64,000 bases of DNA, taken from the NCBI GenBank assembly GCA_003140215.1, contig PLJL01000004.1, positions 942,661 to 1,006,660 of the forward strand, given 5' to 3'. Shown in pieces: positions 50,323-59,524 of this stretch. Under the pieces are notes generated by a model. That model did not search any database. It was not told where the DNA came from and was given only the letters and a program-made list of their open reading frames with translations. The position numbers and the translations under genes are program-made. Origin of the DNA: Vulcanimicrobiota bacterium (lineage in GTDB: Bacteria > Vulcanimicrobiota > Vulcanimicrobiia > Vulcanimicrobiales > Vulcanimicrobiaceae). Position 1 is the first letter of the stretch. Each line of letters starts with the position of its first letter.

Positions 50323-50700
50323 ATGGCAAGCCGACTGGGTGCGCTGCTCGCGGTCGGCGTCGGCATCGCAGCGCTCACCGCGCGACCGTCTTTCGGTAGC
50401 GAACGCGGGTACGAGGTCTGGTTCGCCGGCCAAGTCCTTTCCGTCGACGCGCAGGGCGGGCGCTTGCGGGTTGCCCGCGGGCCGACCGAGACCGAAGGCC
50501 GCGGCATCGAAGAGTGCGTCGCCGCGGGTGCCGGCCTTCGGTTCGTTCGTCCCGGCATGCACATCGAGGCGCAGGCCGACACGCGGCACCGCCCGTGGAG
50601 AATTCTCCACCTGCGGGTGATGCGGCGCCAGAACCCGCCGCCGGGGGGCGCAGCCTCGCAGGTCGCGCTTGTCCGGGGACCGGCTACTTTACCGCGCTGA
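50323..50700 (+). CDS. Small secreted protein after the LCP gene
   Basis: 125 residues from ATG 50323, one base after the LCP stop, with GTGGGAG upstream. A signal peptide (AVGVGIAALTARPSFG) precedes a domain reading YEVWFAGQVLSVDAQGGRLR and RFVRPGMHIEAQADTRHRPW, in the manner of DUF5666-type beta-barrel folds. Cotranscribed with the LCP gene. Its 3' end overlaps the convergent cytochrome gene by 17 bases. Function unknown. Confidence 0.65.
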   Translation: MASRLGALLAVGVGIAALTARPSFGSERGYEVWFAGQVLSVDAQGGRLRVARGPTETEGRGIEECVAAGAGLRFVRPGMHIEAQADTRHRPWRILHLRVMRRQNPPPGGAASQVALVRGPATLPR

Positions 50701-51718
50701 CGTCTTGCTCGCTCACGGCCGCACCCTTGTTTCCCCACGCCGAACGAACGAATGTTGCAACGGCGGCAATGTCGCCGGCGGAGAGCTGCCCCTTCCATGA
50801 GGGCATCATGCTGCGTCCGTGCTCGATGAGCCCGATCATCCCGCTCGCATCGCTGTTGTTGACCAGTGAATCGCCGGCGAGCGCCGGAAACGTCCCGTGG
50901 CCTCCGCCTTGTCCGGCCGCGCCGTGGCAAGCCGCGCACTTCGACGAGTAGATGGAGGCTCCGACGGTGCTGAGGACCGCCGGGCCCGACGCCGCCACCT
51001 GTTGCTCGGTCACACCGGGAGCCTTGTTCGTCCAGGCGGAGCGGATGTAGGTCGCGACGGCCGCGATATCGGCGTGAGAGAGCTGGCCTTTCCAAGCCGG
51101 CATCTTCCCGTTGTATGTCGTGCCGTTCACTGCCAGCGCGCCGGAGCGCCCGTTCACGATCGTCGCGATCATCTCTTTGGGATCGGCGGCGCTCACGTGA
51201 GGATTGCCGTTGAGCGGCGGAAACGCGCTTGTTCCCTGCCCGCTCGATTGGTGGCAGGCCGCGCACTTGGCGGCGAAGATCTGCCCGCCGCTCAGGGCGG
51301 TAGGATTGCGTGCCGCGGCGACCTGCTCCGTCGTAACGACTGCGGCTTTGTTCGTCCACGCGGATCGGATGTAGGTGAGAACCGCCGCGATGTCATCGCT
51401 CGAAAGCTGGTCCTTCCAGGCGGGCATCGCGCCGCTAAACGTCTTCCCGTTCACCAAGATCGGCCCGCTGCGTCCGTTGAGGACGGTAAGAATGAGCGTC
51501 GACGTATCGGAAGCCGTCACGTCGGCGTTCCCGGCAAGCGGCGGGAACGGTCCGCCGCCGGCGCCGTTCGCTTGGTGGCAGGCTGCGCACTTCGCAGCGA
51601 AGATGCCCTTGCCGTCCGGCACCGCGGCGCCGGCGGGGGATCTTGCGAACAGATGCAGCGTCGATGCGCCCGCAGCGATGAATGCACATGCGAGCGCGGC
51701 TGTCACGTAGCGGCTCAT
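50684..51718 (-). CDS. Three-haem c-type cytochrome
   Basis: 344 residues: a signal peptide and three tandem cytochrome c domains, each with CAACH (C44-H48, C152-H156, C261-H265) and an MPAWK/MPSWK segment giving the Met ligand (near residues 98, 207 and 305). Repeats of about 108 residues with the linker RSAWTNKA show internal triplication. It would be a periplasmic electron carrier. GGAGAGACCGC precedes the ATG. It is divergent from the cupredoxin and cytochrome-porin pair, 179 bases away, and is a plausible partner of both that pair and the ba3 oxidase. Confidence 0.93.
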   Translation of the reverse strand: MSRYVTAALACAFIAAGASTLHLFARSPAGAAVPDGKGIFAAKCAACHQANGAGGGPFPPLAGNADVTASDTSTLILTVLNGRSGPILVNGKTFSGAMPAWKDQLSSDDIAAVLTYIRSAWTNKAAVVTTEQVAAARNPTALSGGQIFAAKCAACHQSSGQGTSAFPPLNGNPHVSAADPKEMIATIVNGRSGALAVNGTTYNGKMPAWKGQLSHADIAAVATYIRSAWTNKAPGVTEQQVAASGPAVLSTVGASIYSSKCAACHGAAGQGGGHGTFPALAGDSLVNNSDASGMIGLIEHGRSMMPSWKGQLSAGDIAAVATFVRSAWGNKGAAVSEQDVSAVK

Positions 51719-51897
51719 GCGGTCTCTCCAAGCCCAGGGCGCTCGGCGCCACGAAGAGGGGTTGCCGCTTACCTAGGACGGTACGGCGACAAAAGCCTTG
51801 CGGTTGGTACGGAACCGTGCGAACCGGGTAAGGGTGAAGGTTCCTCGTCCGCCGACGCTACTACCGCCCTCGCACGATGGACCGAAAGAGAAAATCC

Positions 51898-52272
51898 ATG
51901 CGTGCCTCAGCGATCGCCCTTGTCGGGGCCATCCTAGCGGTTGCCAGCGTCAGCGTCCCGACGTGGGCCGCCAAGCCTCAGACTGCGGCCCTCCCCGTCC
52001 TGAACATCGTTGCGACGGCGGACCAGAAGTTTGCGCCGGACCACATCGTGCTGCACGTCGGCAAGCGGCAAACGCTGCGCTTCACGTCGGCGGCCGGCGT
52101 TCACGGCGTCGCATCGAAAGAGCTCGGGATTCCATCGACGATGATCACGTCGGAGAAGCCCGTCTCCGTCAGCGTCACGCCCAAGAAGGCGGGGACGTAC
52201 AAGGTCCAGTGCACGATCGTGTGCGGTCCCGGCCACGCCGACATGGCGTTGACGATCGTCGTCAAGCCGTAA
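51898..52272 (+). CDS. Cupredoxin with a CuA-like ligand set
   Basis: 124 residues with a signal peptide (AIALVGAILAVASVSVPTWA). The cupredoxin domain carries H69 (GVHGVAS) and the C105-x3-C109-x3-H113-x2-M116 set (CTIVCGPGHADM), which is the CuA pattern of oxidase subunit II, except that Ile107 stands where the usual Glu backbone ligand residue sits. A soluble CuA-type electron carrier, or a copper chaperone, is the best reading. ATG 51877 is an alternative start. The cytochrome-porin gene begins 5 bases after its stop. Confidence 0.8.
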   Translation: MRASAIALVGAILAVASVSVPTWAAKPQTAALPVLNIVATADQKFAPDHIVLHVGKRQTLRFTSAAGVHGVASKELGIPSTMITSEKPVSVSVTPKKAGTYKVQCTIVCGPGHADMALTIVVKP

Positions 52273-52277
52273 AACGC

Positions 52278-53432
52278 ATGCTGCGAGTCACGCTCGGCGC
52301 TGCGTGCGTCGCAGCCTTCGTCTTTGCCGGCCGCACGCCGGTTCTCGCAATGCCGACCTTTGGGGAAGCGTACGGCGTCTCGTGTTCGCAGTGTCACACC
52401 GCGGTGCCGGCCTTGAACGCGTACGGCCGGTACGTTCAGCGCTCGCAATACGCATACATGGACGCGGCGGTGCTCAAGAAGGTCGTGCCGCTCTGGGTCG
52501 GCTACCAAACGAACTACGATTCGCAGGCCTCGGCGCCCGACACGCACAGATTAATCTTCGGCAACGTCGCCGTCCACGCCGTGGGCCTCGTCGGAGACAA
52601 TTTTTCGTATCACGTGCAGCAGTGGCTCCAGAATGACAACCAGGGCGGCGGCCTCGACACGGCCTGGGTCAGCTACAACGGTCTGTTCAAGCACAACGGC
52701 TATCTCGAGGTCGGCAAGCTCGAGGTTCCGGCCCCGTCGCCCTACAGCATGTGGTTGGAGATCGCCCCGTTCAACACGCCCGAGGTCACGGTCGGCGAGC
52801 ACACCTACCAGCTCGACGCGAACCGGTGGGGCGCGAAGGCCGGATACCTCCACGGGTCCCTAAGCGCCGAAGCCGCGTACGTCGGCAGCGACGCCGACCT
52901 CAACGGCGCCTCGGACTTCGTCCCGGGCAACGGCAAAGCGCTGCAATACCGTGCCGCGTTCATGCGCCCCAAGAATCCGCTCGAGGTCGGAGTCTACGGG
53001 ACGACCGGAACGTTCCCCATCTCCGACGGCCTCACCGACAGGTTCTCAGCCCTGGCCGGATATTTCCAGCGCGATCCGACGCATGGCGTGCCGGGTGTGC
53101 TGTTCGTCTACCAAACCACGCACGACAGTTACCCCATCGCCGGAGCTACCGCTCCCGCAAATGGCCGCGGATATATTCTGAACGCGTACCAGCCGATCTT
53201 CAAGGACAAAGTCGTCGTCGGGTTTCGGCGCGAGATGACGGACGACGGGATGGGCACGATCAACCATTACGGCAACATCGACCTGACCGTCCAGATCGCG
53301 AGATATCTGCGGCTGTACACTGAAGTGGGGCTGTCTGGAACCAACGCCGGCAACGGCGCCGACCGGATCGGTACGCCGGCATGGCGCGCGTTCGTCTGGT
53401 GGACGATGCCGGTGGCGAAGGCCAAGCGGTAG
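52278..53432 (+). CDS. Cytochrome-porin fusion, outer membrane (Cyc2-like layout)
   Basis: 384 residues from ATG 52278: a signal peptide, then a single haem-binding CSQCH at C36-H40 in FGEAYGVSCSQCHTAVPALN, then a beta-barrel of about 330 residues with alternating strands (LIFGNVAVHAVGLVGDNFSY, LRLYTEVGLSGT) ending in WWTMPVAKAKR. This one-haem plus porin layout is that of Cyc2, which moves electrons across the outer membrane during iron oxidation. Direction and donor here are unknown. It is cotranscribed with the CuA-like cupredoxin, a fitting periplasmic partner. The longer frame from 51798 is not coding. Confidence 0.75.
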   Translation: MLRVTLGAACVAAFVFAGRTPVLAMPTFGEAYGVSCSQCHTAVPALNAYGRYVQRSQYAYMDAAVLKKVVPLWVGYQTNYDSQASAPDTHRLIFGNVAVHAVGLVGDNFSYHVQQWLQNDNQGGGLDTAWVSYNGLFKHNGYLEVGKLEVPAPSPYSMWLEIAPFNTPEVTVGEHTYQLDANRWGAKAGYLHGSLSAEAAYVGSDADLNGASDFVPGNGKALQYRAAFMRPKNPLEVGVYGTTGTFPISDGLTDRFSALAGYFQRDPTHGVPGVLFVYQTTHDSYPIAGATAPANGRGYILNAYQPIFKDKVVVGFRREMTDDGMGTINHYGNIDLTVQIARYLRLYTEVGLSGTNAGNGADRIGTPAWRAFVWWTMPVAKAKR

Positions 53433-53438
53433 ACGCGA

Positions 53439-53654
53439 TCAGACGTCGCTGATGCTTAGCGGCCGCGGCGTCCGGCGGTACTCCATGTTGTACGCCGCGC
53501 CCCTGGCGGCTTGCGGGCCGTAGTACCGCTCGACCACGCGCTGTGCCGTGGATCCAGCGCTGAGGCTACCGAGGAGCGCGGCTGCGGTGACGAGGGCGTC
53601 CTTGCGTTTGCATAGTCGCAGGGTAGCAGCGGCACTCCCGAGCGTCTTGTACAA
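53439..53654 (-). CDS. Possible small protein, uncertain
   Basis: A 71-codon frame with AAGGA directly before a TTG start. The sequence (LVTAAALLGSLSAGSTAQRV, VERYYGPQAARGAAYNMEYR) is protein-like but matches no family. It is convergent with the cytochrome-porin gene, 6 bases between the stops. It could be a small helper or spurious. Confidence 0.3.
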   Translation of the reverse strand: MYKTLGSAAATLRLCKRKDALVTAAALLGSLSAGSTAQRVVERYYGPQAARGAAYNMEYRRTPRPLSISDV

Positions 53655-53763
53655 TCCTTGCAGGGTTGGCTTTACGGTTGCTTGACGTCGCAGGGTTTCA
53701 GAAACTCCTCACGATCTTCCGATAGAGTGCGAGACGAAGGATTCGTAGCCAAGGAGGGTTTCC

Positions 53764-54183
53764 GTGCCGCTTCTGTTCCGCCGTGCCGCGCATATCGCCG
53801 CGTTGTGCTTGTCGTGCTTCGCCGGCCTCGTCGCCGGCGCGACCGCCGCCGACGCGCCCTTGCGGATCCCGCTCGACGCGATGAACGGCTCGGGGGAGAG
53901 CGGGGTCGCGATCCTCACCCCCCAGGGCACGAAGACGCTCGTGGAGCTGCAGATGAAGGGCGGCTCCGGCGACCCGCAACCGGCGCACTTCCACACCGGG
54001 AAGTGCGATAAGTACCAACCGCGCCCGCTCTACATGCTGCGCTCGGTCGTCAAAGGCGGATCGACGACGACGGTCGACGTGCCGTTCGAGAAGCTGACCG
54101 CCGGCGACTTGGTCATCAACGTCCACAAATCGTTCGACGACATCGCGACGATCGCCAGCTGCGCGATCGCCAAGCCGAAGTAG
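53764..54183 (+). CDS. Secreted CHRD-like protein
   Basis: 139 residues; AAGGAGGG before a GTG start. A signal peptide (IAALCLSCFAGLVAGATAAD) precedes a beta-domain with SGESGVAILTPQGTKTLVEL, QPAHFHTGKCDKY and LTAGDLVINVHKSFDD ending in a Cys. The HFHTGxC and INVHKS positions resemble CHRD domains, which carry similar His residues. It might bind copper or another metal, which is inference. It lies 6 bases before the chemoreceptor gene and is likely cotranscribed with it and the second cytochrome-porin. Confidence 0.65.
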   Translation: MPLLFRRAAHIAALCLSCFAGLVAGATAADAPLRIPLDAMNGSGESGVAILTPQGTKTLVELQMKGGSGDPQPAHFHTGKCDKYQPRPLYMLRSVVKGGSTTTVDVPFEKLTAGDLVINVHKSFDDIATIASCAIAKPK

Positions 54184-54189
54184 CGTTCG

Positions 54190-56247
54190 ATGCGCGTGCG
54201 GTTTGCGGTCGGTGCGCAGATCGCCATTGGATCGTGTCTCGGAATCCTGCTGATGATCGCCGTCGCGGTCGTGACGCACCGCGGCATCGCTGCGATGTCG
54301 CTCGCTGCAGCGCATACGGAAGCACTTCGATCCGTTGCAACCGAGGTTCGCGAGGTCGTGTCGTCGGCGCTGGCGGAGCAAAGCGCCGTGCGCGGGCTCG
54401 TCGCAACCGGCGATCCCGGATACCGCGCGGAGCTCGCACGCGCGCGGGCAGCCTTACGGTCGAAGCTCGCCCGGCTTCGCAATAGCGATCAGACGACGCT
54501 CATCCCGGTCAATCGCCTCGAGCAGATCGACATCTTCGAGCAGCAGATCGAAGACGGCGCGGCGCTGCTCGACCGCAACTACGTCAGACGTGTCGCCGAC
54601 GTGCTCGCGGGCCGTCGCGCGGCGGCAGTGCGCGGCCTGCGCAGCGACGACGCGCAGTTCGCCGCGATGCGAGGCCAAGCCGAGAAGCTCTATGCGTTCG
54701 CCGCGGACGGTGCGCGCGCCGCCGGCGCCGAGCTCGATGCTGCCGGCCGGTCCGTCGTGACGACGCTTGCCCTGAGCACCGCCGTCGCAATCGTGATCTT
54801 CGGCCTGGTGGCCCTAGTCGTGGGCCGTTCGGTCAGCGTCCGGCTGCGACGCGTGACCTCCGCGCTGCACGCGATCGCTCACGACGACGTCGAGCGGCTC
54901 GTGCGATCGTTCCGTGCGTTGGCCGGCGGCGATCTGGACGCGTGCTACGAGACCGCGCGTGCGCCGCTGGGAGCGGCGTCACCGGACGAGATCGGCGTGC
55001 TCTGCGCGACCTACGACGAGCTCGTTGCCGGGATGCACGAAATCGCGATCGCCTTCGGCGCGATGGGCGAGAGCCTGCGTGCCACGGTCGGTCAGATTGC
55101 GAGCGTTTCGGAGGACTTGGTCGCCGAGAGCGTCGCGGTTTCGGCGAGCACCGCGGAATCGGCAATTGCCGCCCGCCAGATCCTCGGTGCGGTCCGCGAT
55201 GCGACGCTCGACTCGGGCGAGCAAGCCAAGGAACTCGACGACGCGCACGAACGCGTGACGGTTCTGGCCGACGGTGCCGCATCGATCGCCGAAGCGTCGC
55301 GCCGCCAGGCCGATGCCGCAGCCGCAGGGTCGCTCGCGGTCGCCGCACTCGATGACGAGATCGCGCAATTCGATGAGCTCGGACAACGGCTGGCGTCGTC
55401 CGCCGTGGAAGCCAACCGTCAAACTGAAGACGGGTCGGGCGCGGTTCGGCGCGCTGCGGAATCGATGGCGGCGATCGGCGCGCTGAGCGCCGACGCGGCA
55501 GCTATGATCGACGCGCTCGAACGGCGCTCGGTCGAGGTCTCCCAGATCGTCTCGACGATCGACGACCTCGCGGACCAGACGAATTTGCTCGCCCTGAACG
55601 CCGCGATCGAAGCGGCCCGGGCCGGCGAACACGGGCGCGGCTTCGCCGTCGTCGCCGGGGAGATCCGCCGGTTGGCGGAGCGTTCTCGGACCTCCACGCG
55701 CGAGATCGATGCGATCTTGGCCGCGACGCGCAACGACGCGGTTCGCGCGGCGCAGGCGATGCGCGAGGCTTCGGGTGCGACCGCACGCGGGGTCGAGCTC
55801 GCGCAGGCGGCCGACGGCGCCCTCACCGCGATCCGCGCGGCGATCGAGTCGACGTCCCGCATCTCCGGGGACGTCGCCGGGGCGGCCGCGCAGATGCGCC
55901 GCGCCTCGGGTGAGCTCGCCGAGCGCATCCCCGCCGTCGCGGGGGACGCGCGGCAGAACGCGGCGGGCGCCGCGGAGCAACAACGGGTGAGCGGTGAAAT
56001 CCATCGGCTGGTCAGCGCGATCGCGGAGAGCGCGGCTCGCGGCGCCGTGACCATGCACCAGATCGCGACGGCGACCGAACAGACCGCTGCGCAGCTCAAT
56101 CGCGTCGACGCTTCGAGCCATCATACGCGCGAACGCGCCGAAGCGCTCGACGAGCTCTTGAGCGCCTTTCGGTTCGCCAAGGAGGCGAACGCCACGCCCG
56201 CGGAGGCATTCCGCCTCGTCGCGTTTCAGGGAGGAACCCGCGCATGA
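54190..56247 (+). CDS. Methyl-accepting chemotaxis protein
   Basis: 685 residues: membrane helices at about 8-30 and 193-214 with a helical CHASE3-like periplasmic domain between ([30 protein letters not shown]), a HAMP domain, and a signalling domain whose hairpin tip reads [27 protein letters not shown]. The methylation helices flank it. No haem or PAS motif is visible, so the ligand is unknown. Its stop overlaps the ATG of the second cytochrome-porin gene by 4 bases, so sensing and electron transfer may be linked (energy taxis). No cheA or cheW is in the window. Confidence 0.92.
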   Translation: MRVRFAVGAQIAIGSCLGILLMIAVAVVTHRGIAAMSLAAAHTEALRSVATEVREVVSSALAEQSAVRGLVATGDPGYRAELARARAALRSKLARLRNSDQTTLIPVNRLEQIDIFEQQIEDGAALLDRNYVRRVADVLAGRRAAAVRGLRSDDAQFAAMRGQAEKLYAFAADGARAAGAELDAAGRSVVTTLALSTAVAIVIFGLVALVVGRSVSVRLRRVTSALHAIAHDDVERLVRSFRALAGGDLDACYETARAPLGAASPDEIGVLCATYDELVAGMHEIAIAFGAMGESLRATVGQIASVSEDLVAESVAVSASTAESAIAARQILGAVRDATLDSGEQAKELDDAHERVTVLADGAASIAEASRRQADAAAAGSLAVAALDDEIAQFDELGQRLASSAVEANRQTEDGSGAVRRAAESMAAIGALSADAAAMIDALERRSVEVSQIVSTIDDLADQTNLLALNAAIEAARAGEHGRGFAVVAGEIRRLAERSRTSTREIDAILAATRNDAVRAAQAMREASGATARGVELAQAADGALTAIRAAIESTSRISGDVAGAAAQMRRASGELAERIPAVAGDARQNAAGAAEQQRVSGEIHRLVSAIAESAARGAVTMHQIATATEQTAAQLNRVDASSHHTRERAEALDELLSAFRFAKEANATPAEAFRLVAFQGGTRA

Positions 56248-57374
56248 TCCGCAAGCTCACCTTTGCGGCGGTCTGCGCCGCGACCATACTGGCCGGGGCG
56301 GCGCGGCGCGCCGAAGCGATTCCGGCCTTCTCGATGCAGACCGGCTTGCAATGCGATGCCTGCCACGTCTCGCTGCGCGCGACGACCGAGCTCGGCGAGA
56401 GCTATCTGCGCAACGACCTGCGTCTGCCCAATCTCGGCATGGGCGGAAAGCCCGTGGTGGCGCTGCGCGGCCAGCTCGCGTACACGAGCGAACCGGATCC
56501 CTCGCTGCTACCCAAGGCCACGGTCGACGAGGTCGAAGCGTTCCTCGCCGTTCGCGTGAATCGCGAGTTTTCCGCCGCCGGACAGTTCTATCTGCTCGAC
56601 GGTGGCCGGCCCGGGTCGACGCGCGAGGCTTGGATCCAATACGAGTCGCCGGGATCGTTCGCGGGCGCGCCGGTCCGCGCAACGCTCGGGTCGATCACGC
56701 TGCCGCTCTCCGTCGATCCCGAGACGTTTCGTCAGACGAACCAGCACTATGCGGTGTTCGACCAGACGGTGGGCGCCAATCCGTTCGCCTTTATCGATCC
56801 GCGCAACGCCGCCAGCCTCGCGGCCGGCAGTCCGGTCCGCGGGCCCAGCATGATGTTGGTCGTTGCTCAAGGGCATGACCCGCATTCCGGTCTGCCGCAG
56901 GCCGGGATCGACCGCATGGTCCAAGCGCAGGAAGCGATCGGCGGCCTCGTGCTGAGCGCGTACGACTACGCAGGCCGGCGCGATCTGGGGCCGATCGCCG
57001 ATGCGTTCCAGCGCCGCGCAGTCGGCGTGAACCTCTATCGCGGCCGGCTCGCGGTCGAGACGCTGCTGCAAACCGGCTTCGACACCAGTCCCAACGGTGA
57101 CGGTGTCGGCATCGCGTCGAGCGGCGGGTTCCTGCAGCTGCGCTATCAGCTTCCGCGCGCCACGTTCGTCATCGTCCGCTACGACGGCGTCAACGACACC
57201 GGCGGCGATACGTTCGCGCGTTCGCTCACGGTCGGCGCGACGCGCCTCATCTCACGCGGCGTGCGCCTCGGAATGGAAGACGTGATCCAGCACGCCGGAC
57301 GGACCACCCACACGCTCAATGCGACGCTCGGCTTCGGCGTTTCTAATACGCGGCAGGGGTCGGGAGCCTACTGA
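56244..57374 (+). CDS. Second cytochrome-porin fusion, outer membrane
   Basis: 376 residues with a signal peptide, one CDACH motif (C37-H41) in [19 protein letters not shown] and a beta-barrel ([67 protein letters not shown]). It has the same layout as the protein at 52278 but little sequence identity outside the haem region, so they are distant paralogues. The overlap with the chemoreceptor gene (ATGA) implies cotranscription. A role in electron exchange with an extracellular donor or acceptor is inferred. Confidence 0.7.
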   Translation: MIRKLTFAAVCAATILAGAARRAEAIPAFSMQTGLQCDACHVSLRATTELGESYLRNDLRLPNLGMGGKPVVALRGQLAYTSEPDPSLLPKATVDEVEAFLAVRVNREFSAAGQFYLLDGGRPGSTREAWIQYESPGSFAGAPVRATLGSITLPLSVDPETFRQTNQHYAVFDQTVGANPFAFIDPRNAASLAAGSPVRGPSMMLVVAQGHDPHSGLPQAGIDRMVQAQEAIGGLVLSAYDYAGRRDLGPIADAFQRRAVGVNLYRGRLAVETLLQTGFDTSPNGDGVGIASSGGFLQLRYQLPRATFVIVRYDGVNDTGGDTFARSLTVGATRLISRGVRLGMEDVIQHAGRTTHTLNATLGFGVSNTRQGSGAY

Positions 57375-57375
57375 G

Positions 57376-57750
57376 CTATTCGTGCAGCACGGCTTCGAGC
57401 CGATAGCCGTCCGGATCGCGAACGAATGCGGCGTAATATCCTGGGCCGTATTCCGGGCACAACCCTGGCGCACCGTCATCGGTGCCGCCGAGCGCGAGGG
57501 CGGCTGCATGGAACGCGCGCGCAGCCTCGCGGTTCGGTGCGTTCAAGGCGATATGCGAGCGAGCGCTGGGACGAATGTGTTCTGCGGGTTCTTGCTTGAT
57601 GGCCACGCTGTCATCGCCGCCGGCCGTTCCGTACCCGGACGCATCGCCGGCGCTCCAAACCCGTACGAATCCGAGCGAACCAAGGACGGCGTCATAGAAC
57701 GCCGTGGACCGCGCGAGATCGGACACGCCGATCGAGACGTGATCGAGCAT
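57376..57750 (-). CDS. VOC-superfamily protein at the end of the ars operon
   Basis: 124 residues from ATG 57750: LDHVSIGVSDLARSTAFYDA with the first His ligand, SHIALNAPNREAARAFHAAA in the middle, and YYAAFVRDPDGYRLEAV with the Glu ligand, so a complete metal-binding VOC set. It lies 14 bases after arsC and is probably cotranscribed. It could detoxify an organic arsenical, an electrophile or an antibiotic; sequence does not decide. Convergent with the second cytochrome-porin gene, one base apart. Confidence 0.8.
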   Translation of the reverse strand: MLDHVSIGVSDLARSTAFYDAVLGSLGFVRVWSAGDASGYGTAGGDDSVAIKQEPAEHIRPSARSHIALNAPNREAARAFHAAALALGGTDDGAPGLCPEYGPGYYAAFVRDPDGYRLEAVLHE

Positions 57751-57764
57751 CGGCCGATTGTCGG

Positions 57765-58220
57765 TCACACGCTGCCTTGGGCGCGGAGCGACCCGAGCGA
57801 TATCATCCATTCGTCGATGCGGCACGCGATTGCGTCCCGGACATTGCGCGTAGCGGCGAGCCGTTCGCCGAGCGTACCGGCGAACGATGACGGATCGGGG
57901 AACGACCAATGCAGGCGCTCACCGCGCGTCGGGTGTACGGGGCACGCCTGAGCGCGAGCCTCGTCGCAGACGGTCACCACGTAGTCGTACTCGCGCGATC
58001 GAATGTCGGGGTCCTGCACCGACTTCGCGCGCAGCCCCGAGATATCGATGCCGGCCTCCCGCATCGCGTCGACAACGACGGCGTTGAGCGCGCCGGCCTC
58101 CAGGCCCGCACTGTGCGCACGGAGCCGCTCGCCGTAACGCGCGTTGACGAAGCCCTCGGCCATCTGGCTGCGAGCGCTGTTGTGAACGCACACGAACAAG
58201 ACCGTCTCGAGCGACTTCAC
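57765..58220 (-). CDS. arsC: Arsenate reductase, low-molecular-weight phosphatase type
   Basis: 151 residues from GTG 58220, which overlaps the aquaporin stop (GTGA). The active-site loop is C11-VHNSA-R17-S, and the redox relay is complete with C85 (VVTVCDEARA) and C93 (QACPVHP), followed by HWSFPDPSS. This is the thioredoxin-coupled ArsC that reduces arsenate to arsenite in the cytoplasm. The arsenite would leave through the aquaporin coded just upstream. A short Arg-rich frame upstream is shadow. Confidence 0.92.
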   Translation of the reverse strand: MKSLETVLFVCVHNSARSQMAEGFVNARYGERLRAHSAGLEAGALNAVVVDAMREAGIDISGLRAKSVQDPDIRSREYDYVVTVCDEARAQACPVHPTRGERLHWSFPDPSSFAGTLGERLAATRNVRDAIACRIDEWMISLGSLRAQGSV

Positions 58221-58927
58221 GGCGAGCCTTCGCCGGTTGCGGCACGCGGCATGACCACCGCTTGTGCCGCTGTCCCGGTGACGGGAGCCAGCCAAGCGAA
58301 CAGCGCCGTGGCGCCCAGGGCGCCGACCAGCTGCGCAGCGATGAACGCCGGCGCGTCCTGCGGCCGGATGCCGGCAAAGGTATCGGTGACGGAACGCGCG
58401 ATGGTCACGGCCGGGTTCGCGAACGACGTCGACGGCGTGAACCAGTAGGCGCCCACGATGTAGGCGGCGACCGCATACGGCGTAGCGGCGGACCGGCCGC
58501 GGACGCAGCCCCAGATAACGGCGAGCAAACCGAATGTCGCGACGAGTTCGCTCAGCACGAGCAGCGCGCCCGAGCGCGCATGCGTCGAAGCGAAGAAGAG
58601 CGGCAGCCCGAACATGCCGTTGGCTAGCGCGGTCCCGCACAGCGCCCCCGCGATCTGTGCTACGACGTACGGAACGACGGATGTCCACGCGAGGCCGCCT
58701 TGCCACGCGTCGACGAGCGTCACGGCCGGATTGAAATGCGCGCCCGAGACCGATCCGAACGCCAGGATGAGAGCGACCAGCGCTCCACCTGTCGCAAGCG
58801 CGTTCGCGAGGAGCGCGAGGCCGGCGTTGCCGCCGCACAGTCGCTGCGCCATGATCCCCGACCCGACGATCGCCGCGAGCAGCAATCCCGTTCCGATGAA
58901 TTCCGCGACGACCGGTCGCAGGTTCAT
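58217..58927 (-). CDS. MIP-family aquaporin, AqpS-like arsenic channel
   Basis: 236 residues, six helices plus two NPA loops (GAHFNPAVTL and SFANPAVTIA). EFIGTGLLLAAIVGSGIMAQ is typical of the AqpS/AqpZ-like branch encoded in ars operons. In such operons the channel replaces an ArsB pump and lets arsenite flow out down its gradient. Starts at ATG 58927, which overlaps the preceding small gene by 4 bases. Confidence 0.9.
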   Translation of the reverse strand: MNLRPVVAEFIGTGLLLAAIVGSGIMAQRLCGGNAGLALLANALATGGALVALILAFGSVSGAHFNPAVTLVDAWQGGLAWTSVVPYVVAQIAGALCGTALANGMFGLPLFFASTHARSGALLVLSELVATFGLLAVIWGCVRGRSAATPYAVAAYIVGAYWFTPSTSFANPAVTIARSVTDTFAGIRPQDAPAFIAAQLVGALGATALFAWLAPVTGTAAQAVVMPRAATGEGSP

Positions 58928-59121
58928 CGCGCTGCGTGCAAGCGCCGGCAATCGCCGCCCGAACGGCGCAGGGTGAGACAGCGCTCCATCTCGGCGATCG
59001 CCGCGTGCGCCCGGGCACGATCGAGCGCCACGGCGCGGTTGAGACCGGCACGCAACCATTCAGCGTTCGGCACGTGGCCGAAGAGCATGCGAATGCGCAG
59101 CACGATCCGGGTCAGCGCCAT
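58924..59121 (-). CDS. Small basic protein inside the ars operon
   Basis: 65 residues from ATG 59121, starting 1 base after the ArsI-like stop and overlapping the aquaporin start by 4 bases, so its place in the operon is tight and conserved-looking. The product is helical and basic (MALTRIVLRIRMLFGHVPNA, EWLRAGLNRAVALDRARAHA) with two Cys (ERCLTLRRSGGDC). No family recognised. The junctions are the main evidence that it is a real gene. Confidence 0.6.
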   Translation of the reverse strand: MALTRIVLRIRMLFGHVPNAEWLRAGLNRAVALDRARAHAAIAEMERCLTLRRSGGDCRRLHAAR

Positions 59122-59122
59122 G

Positions 59123-59524
59123 CTACGCGCAACACGTCGTGTCGGCATCGTCGCGCACGTCGGATTCGGCGTGGACGAAGTAGGTCTCCCAGCGCCGGCC
59201 CTCCGGGTCGGTGGCCCAGACCTTCGTCTGAACCGCGTAGCAACAGGTCTCCTCGCGTTCGACATCAACCGCGTGGCCGGCCGCTTGCAGCCGCGCGAGC
59301 TGCGCGCCGACGTCGTCGGCGGAATCGACCACGATGCCGAAATGCTCGCCGTCGCCGGCTCGAGCCGCGCCGTCGAGGTCGAGCGCGAGCTCGAGCCCCG
59401 GCTGCTCGGTGATGAAGAGCGCGTAGTCAGGGAGTCGCTTGACGGGCTCGGCAGCCAAGAGCGTGGAGTAGAAGGCGACGCTGCGGTCGAGGTCGCGCGT
59501 CGCCAGGTTGAGATGCATCTTCAT
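59123..59524 (-). CDS. ArsI/CadI-like VOC protein
   Basis: 133 residues: MHLNLATRDLDRSVAFYSTL with the first His, EHFGIVVDSADDV, the paired Cys C94-C95 in EETCCYAVQTKVWATDPEG, and RWETYFV with the Glu ligand. The C-terminus ends in TTCCA. The vicinal Cys pair and this order are those of ArsI C-As lyases (also annotated as CadI, cadmium-induced). It would split methylarsenite to arsenite or bind thiophilic metal. It overlaps arsR by 4 bases. Confidence 0.88.
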   Translation of the reverse strand: MKMHLNLATRDLDRSVAFYSTLLAAEPVKRLPDYALFITEQPGLELALDLDGAARAGDGEHFGIVVDSADDVGAQLARLQAAGHAVDVEREETCCYAVQTKVWATDPEGRRWETYFVHAESDVRDDADTTCCA

